This document shows, one piece after another, positions 1 to 5,004 of a stretch of DNA of 5,004 bases. Where the stretch lies: assembly GCA_946480635.1 (NCBI GenBank), contig CAMLKV010000204.1, forward strand, positions 1 to 5,004, written 5' to 3'. The translations under genes were made by a program, and so were the position numbers. The notes beneath the pieces are model-generated. The model saw only the letters and a list, made by a program, of their open reading frames with translations. It did no database searches and was not told the DNA's origin. Source of the DNA: an uncultured Flavobacterium sp. (GTDB lineage Bacteria > Bacteroidota > Bacteroidia > Flavobacteriales > Flavobacteriaceae). Position 1 is the stretch's first letter, and each line of letters starts with the position of its first letter.

Positions 1-235
1 CTCCTAAAACGCTAAAATGATTTTCATCAATTAAGGCATAATTTGGTATCAGAGCACCTGCAATCGAGTTTTCTATTGCCATTACACCATAATCAACCAA
101 ACCTTTATTTAATCTTTTGGCAACTTCTTTAAAAGTTTTACATTCAATGACTTCTATATCATCACCAAAATAATTATTGGCCACTTCTTGATGAAATGAA
201 CCATTAATTCCTTGAATTGCAACTTTAATTTTCAT
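1..235 (-). CDS. pheA: Prephenate dehydratase, N-terminal part (cut by window edge)
   Basis: The enzyme converts prephenate to phenylpyruvate, the committed step of phenylalanine synthesis, in the cytoplasm. The frame starts at ATG 235-233 and stays open to base 1, giving 78 codons. It begins MKIKVAIQGINGSFHQ, matching the Gly-rich first strand and turn of the periplasmic-binding-protein-like catalytic domain. Later it carries VMAIENSIAGAL (about residues 51-62), the conserved Ala-Ile-Glu-Asn-Ser block of the family. The catalytic Thr-Arg region and any C-terminal ACT domain lie outside the window. There is no Shine-Dalgarno; the start sits in an A-rich leader (ATAAAAC before ATG), normal for Bacteroidota. 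An intrinsic terminator and an aromatic leader peptide lie directly upstream, so expression is probably set by attenuation. In flavobacteria pheA usually heads a cluster of Phe/Tyr genes, which cannot be checked here. Confidence 0.93.
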   Translation of the reverse strand, partial: MKIKVAIQGINGSFHQEVANNYFGDDIEVIECKTFKEVAKRLNKGLVDYGVMAIENSIAGALIPNYALIDENHFSVLG

Positions 236-276
236 GTTTTATTTTTAAAAAATGAATTCTGAACAAAAATTTGAAT

Positions 277-308
277 AAAAAAATCCCGATGTGGTCTACA
301 TCGGGATT
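277..308 (-). terminator. Intrinsic terminator / attenuator hairpin before pheA
   Basis: On the minus strand the arm AATCCCGATGT (308-298) is perfectly complementary to ACATCGGGATT (292-282). This gives an 11-bp stem with five G-C pairs and a 5-base loop, AGACC. The 3' arm runs straight into a U tract (283-277, seven U in the RNA, then AUU). The hairpin lies 47 bases upstream of the pheA start and downstream of both a promoter and a short aromatic ORF. That position fits a regulated attenuator better than a simple end-of-operon terminator for folE, although it could serve both purposes. Confidence 0.92.
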
Positions 309-361
309 GCATTGAATATTAACTTTATATTTTTAACTTAAGTTTACACAATAACAATCCC
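303..361 (-). promoter_or_regulatory. Candidate antiterminator pairing
   Basis: GGGATTG at 361-355, inside codons 20-22 of the leader ORF, is exactly complementary to CAATCCC at 309-303. The second element overlaps six bases of the terminator's 5' arm. A U-G wobble (354 with 310) can extend the helix to 8 bp. The two structures are mutually exclusive, as an attenuator requires. The GGGATTG element lies just 3' of the Phe/Tyr/Trp codon run, so a ribosome stalled at Phe codons 11-13 would leave it free. The pairing is read directly from the sequence; its use in vivo is inferred. Confidence 0.65.
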
Positions 362-419
362 TTTTCTGATACCAGAAATAAAAGAAAAAGTTGTTAAAAT
401 ATGTAAATAAGTTATTCAT
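333..419 (-). CDS. pheL: Aromatic-rich leader peptide of pheA attenuator
   Basis: This 28-codon ORF (ATG 419-417, TAA 335-333) has the hallmark of an attenuator leader peptide. It holds 6 Phe (F5, F8, F11, F12, F13, F15), 4 Tyr (Y7, Y14, Y17, Y23) and 1 Trp (W16). Residues 9-17 read NNFFFYFWY, and residues 5-17 contain six Phe, three Tyr and the Trp. The peptide itself probably has no function; translating it would sense charged tRNA-Phe, and perhaps tRNA-Tyr and tRNA-Trp. It lies between a predicted promoter and the terminator before pheA, which is the right target for phenylalanine feedback. The start has no Shine-Dalgarno, as is usual in this phylum. A caution is that TTT and TAT codons are common in AT-rich intergenic DNA. 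The clustering, the TTC and TGG codons, the distance to the terminator and the antiterminator complementarity make chance unlikely. Confidence 0.82.
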   Translation of the reverse strand: MNNLFTYFNNFFFYFWYQKRDCYCVNLS

Positions 420-439
420 GTATTTGTTATTGTCTGTTG

Positions 440-447
440 CAAATATA
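440..447 (-). promoter_or_regulatory. Bacteroidota-type -7 promoter box for the pheA leader
   Basis: The minus strand reads TATATTTG at 447-440, a full match to the TAnnTTTG -7 element of Bacteroidota sigma-ABfr promoters. A transcript would begin around 436-433, about 15 bases before the leader-peptide ATG. I see no clear TTG -33 element 17-23 bases upstream, where the sequence is A/T-rich. The box lies 33 bases beyond the folE stop, so pheA would have a promoter independent of the photolyase operon. Confidence 0.6.
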
Positions 448-480
448 AAAAACTAATTAAATCATTCTTTTAAAATATGC

Positions 481-1167
481 TTAAATTTTTAAATAATTAT
501 GTAATTCAAGTACTTTTTGTTCATTTTGAAACACTCCTCCATAATAACTTGTAACAGTAGCTGAACTTTCATCTTTTATACCTCTTGATGAAACACATAA
601 ATGTTTTGCATCAACAATGACTGCAACATCTTCTGTTTCTAGAATTTTTTGCAGTTCCAGTCCTATTTGCATGGTTAAGCGTTCTTGCACTTGTGGTCTT
701 TGGGCAAAATATTGTACAATTCTATTGATTTTTGAAAGACCAATTACTTTGCCTTTCGAAACATAAGCCACATGAATTTTCCCATAAATAGGCACAAAAT
801 GATGCTCACAGTTAGAGTAAAAAGTTATATTTTTCTCTAGTAACATCTGGTTGTATTGGTACTTATTATCAAAAAGTGCCACTTGAGGTTTGTTTGCTGG
901 ATTTAATCCGCAAAAAATTTCGTCAATATACATTTTAGCCACACGTTGTGGTGTCCCTTTTAATGAGTCATCAGTCAAATCAAGTCCTAAAACTTCCATT
1001 ATTTCTTTGAAATGAAAGGCAATTTTTTCTTTTTTTTCGGCATCTGACAATACAAAAGCATCTGCCATCATAGGTGTTTCAACACTAGTAAACAAGTGAT
1101 TGTCTCCTATTTCATCTATAGAAAATGAGACTAATTTTGATTTATCTGTTGTAGGGTTCTTAGTCAT
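481..1167 (-). CDS. folE: GTP cyclohydrolase I
   Basis: FolE converts GTP to 7,8-dihydroneopterin triphosphate plus formate, the first step of folate and biopterin synthesis. It is normally a cytoplasmic homodecamer with one zinc per subunit. The 228-residue protein has a variable N-terminus (about 1-45). The catalytic domain then shows GTPQRVAKMY (71-80), SNCEHHFVPIYGK (118-130), GLSKINRIVQYFAQRPQVQE (143-162) and KHLCVSSRG (188-196). The zinc ligands C120, H123 and C191 are all present, as are the catalytic-site histidines H122 and H189, so the enzyme should be active. The ATG is 11 bases after the SDR stop and follows an AAAAGAG stretch that could act as a weak ribosome-binding site. As last gene of the photolyase operon it may supply pterin for the folate antenna of the DASH protein. 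It could be the only folE or a second, light-linked copy; one window cannot tell. Confidence 0.97.
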   Translation of the reverse strand: MTKNPTTDKSKLVSFSIDEIGDNHLFTSVETPMMADAFVLSDAEKKEKIAFHFKEIMEVLGLDLTDDSLKGTPQRVAKMYIDEIFCGLNPANKPQVALFDNKYQYNQMLLEKNITFYSNCEHHFVPIYGKIHVAYVSKGKVIGLSKINRIVQYFAQRPQVQERLTMQIGLELQKILETEDVAVIVDAKHLCVSSRGIKDESSATVTSYYGGVFQNEQKVLELHNYLKI

Positions 1168-1178
1168 CTCTTTTGTGT

Positions 1179-1862
1179 TTAATTACTGATTGAAATCAGT
1201 CCGTTATCTTGAATAAAAATTTGTCCAGTTATCCCATTTGATGTATTACTTAATAAAAAAACAGCTGTTTTAGCTACATCTTCAGGTTGTAAAATTCGTT
1301 TTAATGGATGTTTCGCTACCATATTTTCTTTTACTGTTTCATTTCTTAATATACCAGCTGCTAAAGGTGTATCTACAATGGATGGTGCAATAGCATTCAC
1401 TCTAATTTTTGGAGCAAATTCAGCAGCTAAACTTTTTACCAATCCTTCTACTGCTCCTTTTGCAGCGCCAATACTAGCATGAAACGGCATTCCTCTCTGG
1501 GCCGCAACTGAACTAAATAGCACAATGCTTGCCTCATCCGCATTTTTTAATTGGGATAAATAATGTTGGATTATACGAACCGAACCCATTACATTTAATT
1601 GCCAATCGTTATTAAAATCGTCAACTGTTAATCGGCTGAAAGGTTTTAAATTAATTGTACCAATTCCATAGACTAAACCATCTAAACTTTCTATAGTTGG
1701 CAAATCATCTGTCAAAGCATTTAATTCAAAGTGAGTGCCATTAAATTCATAATCAGGTTTAGACCTAGAGATAAGATAACAATAAGCTCCTTCGTTTGAA
1801 AGTTGCTTGACCATTTCTTTGGAAATACCTTTACTTCCGCCAATTATTAAGTACTTTTTCAT
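1179..1862 (-). CDS. Atypical SDR-family protein lacking the catalytic tyrosine
   Basis: This 227-residue protein has the single Rossmann domain of a classical short-chain dehydrogenase/reductase. The nucleotide-binding turn is IIGGSKGIS (6-14) in place of the usual TGxxxGIG, and the NNAG motif is replaced by YGIG (65-68). The supporting Asn (N90, LNVMGS) and Ser (S118, VLFSSVA) are kept, and the C-terminal half reads RVNAIAPS and DTPLA (154-168). Where YxxxK should lie, 13 residues after S118, the sequence is IGAAK (131-135): Lys135 remains but Tyr is Ile131. Normal SDR hydride transfer with Tyr as general acid/base is therefore unlikely. The sequence around it is otherwise intact, with no frameshift or decay. 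I recall similar HASxxAAKGAVEGL segments in other photolyase-linked SDRs, so the change may be a family trait. The substrate is unknown; a pterin-related or NAD(P)-binding regulatory role is a guess from context. The start ATG lies 11 bases after the TIGR03643 stop. Confidence 0.93.
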   Translation of the reverse strand: MKKYLIIGGSKGISKEMVKQLSNEGAYCYLISRSKPDYEFNGTHFELNALTDDLPTIESLDGLVYGIGTINLKPFSRLTVDDFNNDWQLNVMGSVRIIQHYLSQLKNADEASIVLFSSVAAQRGMPFHASIGAAKGAVEGLVKSLAAEFAPKIRVNAIAPSIVDTPLAAGILRNETVKENMVAKHPLKRILQPEDVAKTAVFLLSNTSNGITGQIFIQDNGLISISN

Positions 1863-1873
1863 AAATAATACAT

Positions 1874-2185
1874 TTATCTTTTTGATATTTTATTACCCGT
1901 AATTTGTCTTTGCAAGTCACATTTAAATCGATTTATTTCTGGATTTCGCTTTTGTAAATGCTTTTGACTTACACCTGAGTTCACTCTCTTACGCCATAAA
2001 TTAAAAGACGAACGTTTCAATTCTTTTCGCATCAATTGAATCACCTCTTTTTCAGCCAATCCAAATTGATATTCTATCGCTTCAAAAGGCGTTCTGTCTT
2101 CCCAAGCCATTTCAATAATCCGATCAATTTCTACTACAGTTAAATTTGCATTTACTCTTGGTGCTATAATTTTTTCTTCCTTCAT
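1874..2185 (-). CDS. TIGR03643 (DUF2805) family small protein
   Basis: The function of this family is unknown. From ATG 2185-2183 it is 103 residues. The core (about 21-68) reads DRIIEMAWEDRTPFEAIEYQ, then a Glu/Lys helix, then SSFNLWRKRV, the conserved signature of TIGR03643 proteins. The pattern of short helices around a predicted turn, ending in a basic WRKRV tail, resembles a small helix-turn-helix or winged-helix fold. Residues 69-103 form a Lys/Arg-rich extension with a single Cys. No membrane segment or signal peptide is visible. I prefer this ATG, 7 bases after the photolyase stop, over an in-frame TTG at 2212 that would overlap that gene by 20 bases and add only nine residues. The family is often found beside photolyases and cryptochromes in marine and cyanobacterial genomes, as here. 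A role in light response, perhaps nucleic-acid binding, is inference only. Confidence 0.9.
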   Translation of the reverse strand: MKEEKIIAPRVNANLTVVEIDRIIEMAWEDRTPFEAIEYQFGLAEKEVIQLMRKELKRSSFNLWRKRVNSGVSQKHLQKRNPEINRFKCDLQRQITGNKISKR

Positions 2186-2192
2186 TTGGTAT

Positions 2193-3719
2193 TTAGCAAT
2201 TTCTAGTTTCAATTAAAAATTGTGCTCTTTGATTAATTTTCTCCAATTCGGTTTTATCCATTTTGTTCAACAAGGCATACATCATTTTCATTCGTTGGTT
2301 ATTTTCAAACTTATCTCTATTTCGGTCTAAAAAATGCCAGTACAAGCTATTAAACGGACAGCTATTCTTTTCAATCTTTGTTTTTTTATCGTAAGTACAT
2401 GTTGCACAGTAATTACTCATCTTATCGATGTAATTTCCTGAAGAGATATAAGGTTTTGTGGCTACAATCCCTCCGTCAGCAAACTGACTCATTCCTCTTG
2501 TATTCGGCAACTGTACCCATTCAATTGCATCTACATAGACACCCAAATACCATGCATCTACCTCATCAGGATCTGTTTCCATTAACAATGCAAAATTGCC
2601 TAACACCATTAATCGTTGAATGTGATGTGCATAGGCATTATTCAATGAATTTTGCGCACACGTTGCAACACAATTCATATTGGATTTTCCTGTCCAAAAA
2701 ACCTCAGGTAATGGATATTTGTTTTCTAAAAAATTACTGGTTTTTACTTGATCAAATTTATTCCAGTACACCATTCTTACATATTCTCTCCAACCCAATA
2801 TTTGACGAATAAATCCTTCTACCTGCGCTAAAGCGATTGTATCTTGATGTTGATAAAAATAGTTTTCAGCTTCTTGTACCACTTCAATAGGGCTTATCAT
2901 TTTCACATTCATTGCAAAAGATAAATTTGAATGAAACAAAAGCGTTTCCTCTGTATGCATAGCATCTTGATACGTACCGAAATGAGGTAATAAATACTTT
3001 AAAAAATAGTCCAATTGTTCTAAAGCCTGCTTTCTTGATTTAGGATAATTTGAAATTGAAATTTGCTTTCCAAATGTTTCAATTCCTTCATTTTTTAAAT
3101 CTTCTGCTATATCTGACACATCATTTTTAAATTGAATAGCACTGGGTATAGGCACTTGGTTTTTCCATTTATTTCTATTTTCCGAGTCGAAATTCCATTT
3201 GCCTCCTAAAGGTTTATCGTTTATGACTAAAACCTGATGTTTTTTTCTCAGATAGCGATAGAAGTTTTCAAGTAAATAATATCTTTTTTCAGCACGCAAT
3301 TCGGCAATTTCTTTTAAACTGCAATAAAAATTTTCGCTTTCAAATGCTTTAACTTCAAATGGAAAAAGTCCTTTGAAACCTTTAAATTCCTCATACAATC
3401 TATACTCATCAGGTAATTGATACTGTAGCGCTTCTACTTGAAATTTCGTTTGTAAAAACTGAATATTCTTTTCAAAAGAATGGTGATTTACCGCATCATT
3501 AATTTTAAAATAAAACACTTGAAAACCTTTGAATCTCAATTCTTCAGCAAAATTGCGCATCGCGGCGAAAAAAGCCACTACTTTTTGATGATGGTGCTTG
3601 ACATAATTAGTTTCTGACTGCACTTCCATCAGCACATATATATAGTTCGATTGATCCTCTTCTTGAAACCAAGAATGGTTGCTATTCAATTGGTCACCTA
3701 AAATCAATCGCAAAATCAT
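2193..3719 (-). CDS. phrB: Iron-sulfur bacterial cryptochrome / (6-4) photolyase, PhrB/CryB class
   Basis: These flavoproteins use blue light, FAD and usually a lumazine antenna, with a structural [4Fe-4S] cluster. Agrobacterium PhrB repairs (6-4) photoproducts. The protein is 508 residues from ATG 3719. It begins MILRLILGDQLN, typical of the N-terminal antenna domain. The FAD domain contains LGWREYVRMVYW (308-319), YAHHIQRLMVLGNF (363-376, including H366) and WVQLPNTRGMSQFADGG (401-417). Cluster cysteines are C350 (NMNC), C438 and C441 (YCATC) and C454 (SCPF), the same numbers as in Agrobacterium PhrB, so both cluster and start choice are well supported. The start ATG overlaps the TGA of the DASH gene as ATGA, suggesting translational coupling. 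A longer frame beginning at TTG 3746 would overlap the DASH gene by 31 bases and is less likely. Repair and photosensor roles cannot be separated from sequence alone. Confidence 0.95.
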   Translation of the reverse strand: MILRLILGDQLNSNHSWFQEEDQSNYIYVLMEVQSETNYVKHHHQKVVAFFAAMRNFAEELRFKGFQVFYFKINDAVNHHSFEKNIQFLQTKFQVEALQYQLPDEYRLYEEFKGFKGLFPFEVKAFESENFYCSLKEIAELRAEKRYYLLENFYRYLRKKHQVLVINDKPLGGKWNFDSENRNKWKNQVPIPSAIQFKNDVSDIAEDLKNEGIETFGKQISISNYPKSRKQALEQLDYFLKYLLPHFGTYQDAMHTEETLLFHSNLSFAMNVKMISPIEVVQEAENYFYQHQDTIALAQVEGFIRQILGWREYVRMVYWNKFDQVKTSNFLENKYPLPEVFWTGKSNMNCVATCAQNSLNNAYAHHIQRLMVLGNFALLMETDPDEVDAWYLGVYVDAIEWVQLPNTRGMSQFADGGIVATKPYISSGNYIDKMSNYCATCTYDKKTKIEKNSCPFNSLYWHFLDRNRDKFENNQRMKMMYALLNKMDKTELEKINQRAQFLIETRNC

Positions 3720-5004
3720 ACTTCGCTCATTTTTTTTGTTAGCCAAAGATTTCTAAACACATGAAATCCATCATAGTTTTTAGACTGTAATTCAATATTG
3801 AATTTTCTATCACGAGGATCATTCCCTACGCCAGCCAAATAATTCCAATTGCCGTAATTAGAATGCACATCATAATCTATGAGGTAGGCTTCAAAATAAC
3901 TGGCACCTATACGCCAATCTTGTTCCATCTCTTTTGCAAAATAACTGGCTACATTTTGTCTACCGCGATTACTCATCCATCCCGTATACTTCAATTCTAG
4001 CATATTTGCGTTGACAAAATCATATTTAGTAGTCCCATGAATCCAATTGGAAATCACTTCAGCATTCAATTTCCAGTCATATTTTCGGTTTAAGATCCCT
4101 CCGAGATGAAATAATTGATTCCTGTATTTCAAACTAACACATTTGAAGAAATCACGCCAAAGCAGTTCGAATAACACCCAATAAGTTGAATCATTTTCTA
4201 ACACTTCCTCTTCAAACTTTCTTATTTCCCAATAAATAGTTTTTACTGATAAAGAACCATTGGCCAACCAAGGCGAAAACTTAGTACTATACTGAATACC
4301 AATCAATTCATTTCTCGTTTCTTTATAGGTACTAATTTGCTGATGCTCCCAAATGTATTTTTTTAAATGAGAAAGTGCTTCAGTCTCTCCTCCTTTACAA
4401 GGAAATGCCGTACGCTCATCTACAACAATGGGTTCGTAACCAAGTTCTTCTATTTTTGGAATTATAGTATTAAAAGGCAAACCAATTGTTTTCCATAGTG
4501 CTTTTGGCTTTAAAACAATTGGTTTAACCGACCATTTTTGTTCCACTTTTTTTCGGTAAGTTGTAAAGACATCTGGTAGGTTTTCTATTGAGAAAGGCAG
4601 GTCATTTGGATCTATTAGAAATTGGTCATAAGTAGCAATCCATTTAACATCTGGTAATTCTTTTTTAATCTTTTCTTCAATTTGCACTTCTTCTGAAGTC
4701 CATTCATATTGTGTAATAATTGTTTCAAAAGGAAAAACAGAATGAATTTGAGGTAAAATAGTTGAAGCTGATTCTTGAAAAAAATAAAAAGATATCCCTG
4801 ATTTGGCTAAACTTTGTTGCAAATCGGCGATTGTTTCTAATAAGAATTTCACTCGAAATACTTCCATTTTTCTCCAACCAAAAGCTGTATCTTGTAACCA
4901 TTCAGGTTCGAGGCAATAAATCGCAATCACATCATCTGTTTCTTTTATATAATTCCAAAAAGCAGCATCATGCGTTCGCAAATTATTTCGAAACCAAATG
5001 ATTT
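3716..5004 (-). CDS. DASH-family cryptochrome / photolyase (5' end outside window)
   Basis: Cry-DASH proteins bind FAD and usually a methenyltetrahydrofolate antenna. They repair cyclobutane pyrimidine dimers, mainly in single-stranded DNA, and some may also signal. The frame is open to the window edge. The first visible residues are IIWFRNNLRTHD, the start of the photolyase fold, so only a few N-terminal residues are missing, and the TTG at 4981 is not the start. In visible-residue numbering the FAD domain shows KGGET (203-207), STKFSPWLANGSLS (239-252), ELLWRDFFK (279-287), TGWMSNRGRQNVASY (340-354) and DYDVHSNYGNWNYLAGVG (376-393). TGWMSNRGRQNVAS and the SNYGNWNY stretch are diagnostic for DASH. 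Two usually acidic positions are Asn: WFRNN for WFRND, and FVNANM for FVDANM. It is the first visible gene of the operon and ends in ATGA with the next one. The promoter is not in view. Confidence 0.95.
   Translation of the reverse strand, partial: IIWFRNNLRTHDAAFWNYIKETDDVIAIYCLEPEWLQDTAFGWRKMEVFRVKFLLETIADLQQSLAKSGISFYFFQESASTILPQIHSVFPFETIITQYEWTSEEVQIEEKIKKELPDVKWIATYDQFLIDPNDLPFSIENLPDVFTTYRKKVEQKWSVKPIVLKPKALWKTIGLPFNTIIPKIEELGYEPIVVDERTAFPCKGGETEALSHLKKYIWEHQQISTYKETRNELIGIQYSTKFSPWLANGSLSVKTIYWEIRKFEEEVLENDSTYWVLFELLWRDFFKCVSLKYRNQLFHLGGILNRKYDWKLNAEVISNWIHGTTKYDFVNANMLELKYTGWMSNRGRQNVASYFAKEMEQDWRIGASYFEAYLIDYDVHSNYGNWNYLAGVGNDPRDRKFNIELQSKNYDGFHVFRNLWLTKKMSEV

Noticed and set aside
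335..344. Palindrome AACTTAAGTT near the leader stop, as an operator
   Set aside because: A 10-base AT-rich palindrome is expected by chance here, and it has no loop as a hairpin and no repeat nearby.
363..378. 6-bp hairpin TTTCTG-GTAT-CAGAAA inside the leader ORF
   Set aside because: It is a real inverted repeat but weak, with only two G-C pairs, and does not overlap the terminator or GGGATTG. It could be a pause hairpin, but I would not claim a role.
467..492. AT-only inverted repeat around the folE stop as a terminator
   Set aside because: The arms contain no G-C pairs and would not form a stable RNA hairpin, so I do not call a folE terminator.
2186..2212. TTG start giving a 112-residue TIGR03643 protein
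   Set aside because: It needs a TTG start inside the photolyase gene. ATG at 2185 lies just after that gene's stop and retains the whole conserved core.
2378..2812. 144-codon open frame on the plus strand
   Set aside because: It lies wholly antisense within the strongly supported PhrB-type gene, its translation resembles no family I know, and no promoter or start signal stands out.
3720..3746. TTG start giving a 517-residue photolyase
   Set aside because: The ATG at 3719 forms an ATGA junction and restores the known cysteine numbering. The extra nine residues come from DASH coding sequence.
4979..4981. TTG as the start of the DASH gene
   Set aside because: Codons upstream of it are in frame and encode the conserved WFRNNLR block, so the gene continues past the window edge.
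4762..5001. 79-codon open frame on the plus strand
   Set aside because: It is antisense to conserved DASH coding sequence and has low-complexity composition, so it is a shadow frame.

Overview
The window is AT-rich, and every gene I can support is read from the minus strand (right to left). Several things point to a member of the Bacteroidota, most likely a flavobacterium close to Flavobacterium. Protein sequences resemble flavobacterial families, starts mostly lack Shine-Dalgarno sequences and sit in A-rich leaders, and the one promoter I can see carries the TAnnTTTG -7 box typical of the phylum. I see no mobile elements, CRISPR arrays, tRNA or rRNA genes.

Right to middle (5004 to 481): five tightly packed genes form what looks like one light-response operon. 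The order of transcription is a DASH-type cryptochrome/photolyase (5' end cut by the window edge), an iron-sulfur bacterial cryptochrome/photolyase of the PhrB/CryB class, a small TIGR03643 (DUF2805) protein, an atypical short-chain dehydrogenase/reductase (SDR), and GTP cyclohydrolase I (FolE). The two photolyases overlap in an ATGA junction, and the next three gaps are only 7 to 11 bases. FolE makes the first pterin intermediate, and DASH proteins commonly use a folate antenna, so the operon plausibly couples photolyase production to cofactor supply. The SDR lacks the catalytic tyrosine of its superfamily (Ile131 instead), so its role is open.

Left (480 to 1): a compact regulatory leader precedes prephenate dehydratase (pheA), of which only the first 78 codons are in the window. 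The leader has a -7 box, then a 28-codon ORF packed with Phe, Tyr and Trp codons (core NNFFFYFWY), then an 11-bp intrinsic terminator. A GGGATTG element inside the ORF can pair with the terminator's 5' arm as an antiterminator. A perfect 10-base complementarity also links the predicted 5' end of the RNA to the segment overlapping that antiterminator strand. Together these fit ribosome-mediated transcription attenuation by aromatic aminoacyl-tRNA supply. This leader is the most interesting element of the window and is easily missed by annotation because the peptide is so short.

Two starts need care. For the PhrB-like gene and the TIGR03643 gene, the longest reading frames begin at TTG codons inside the upstream gene. 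In both cases an internal ATG is the better start, and for the photolyase it brings the four cluster cysteines into exact register with Agrobacterium PhrB.
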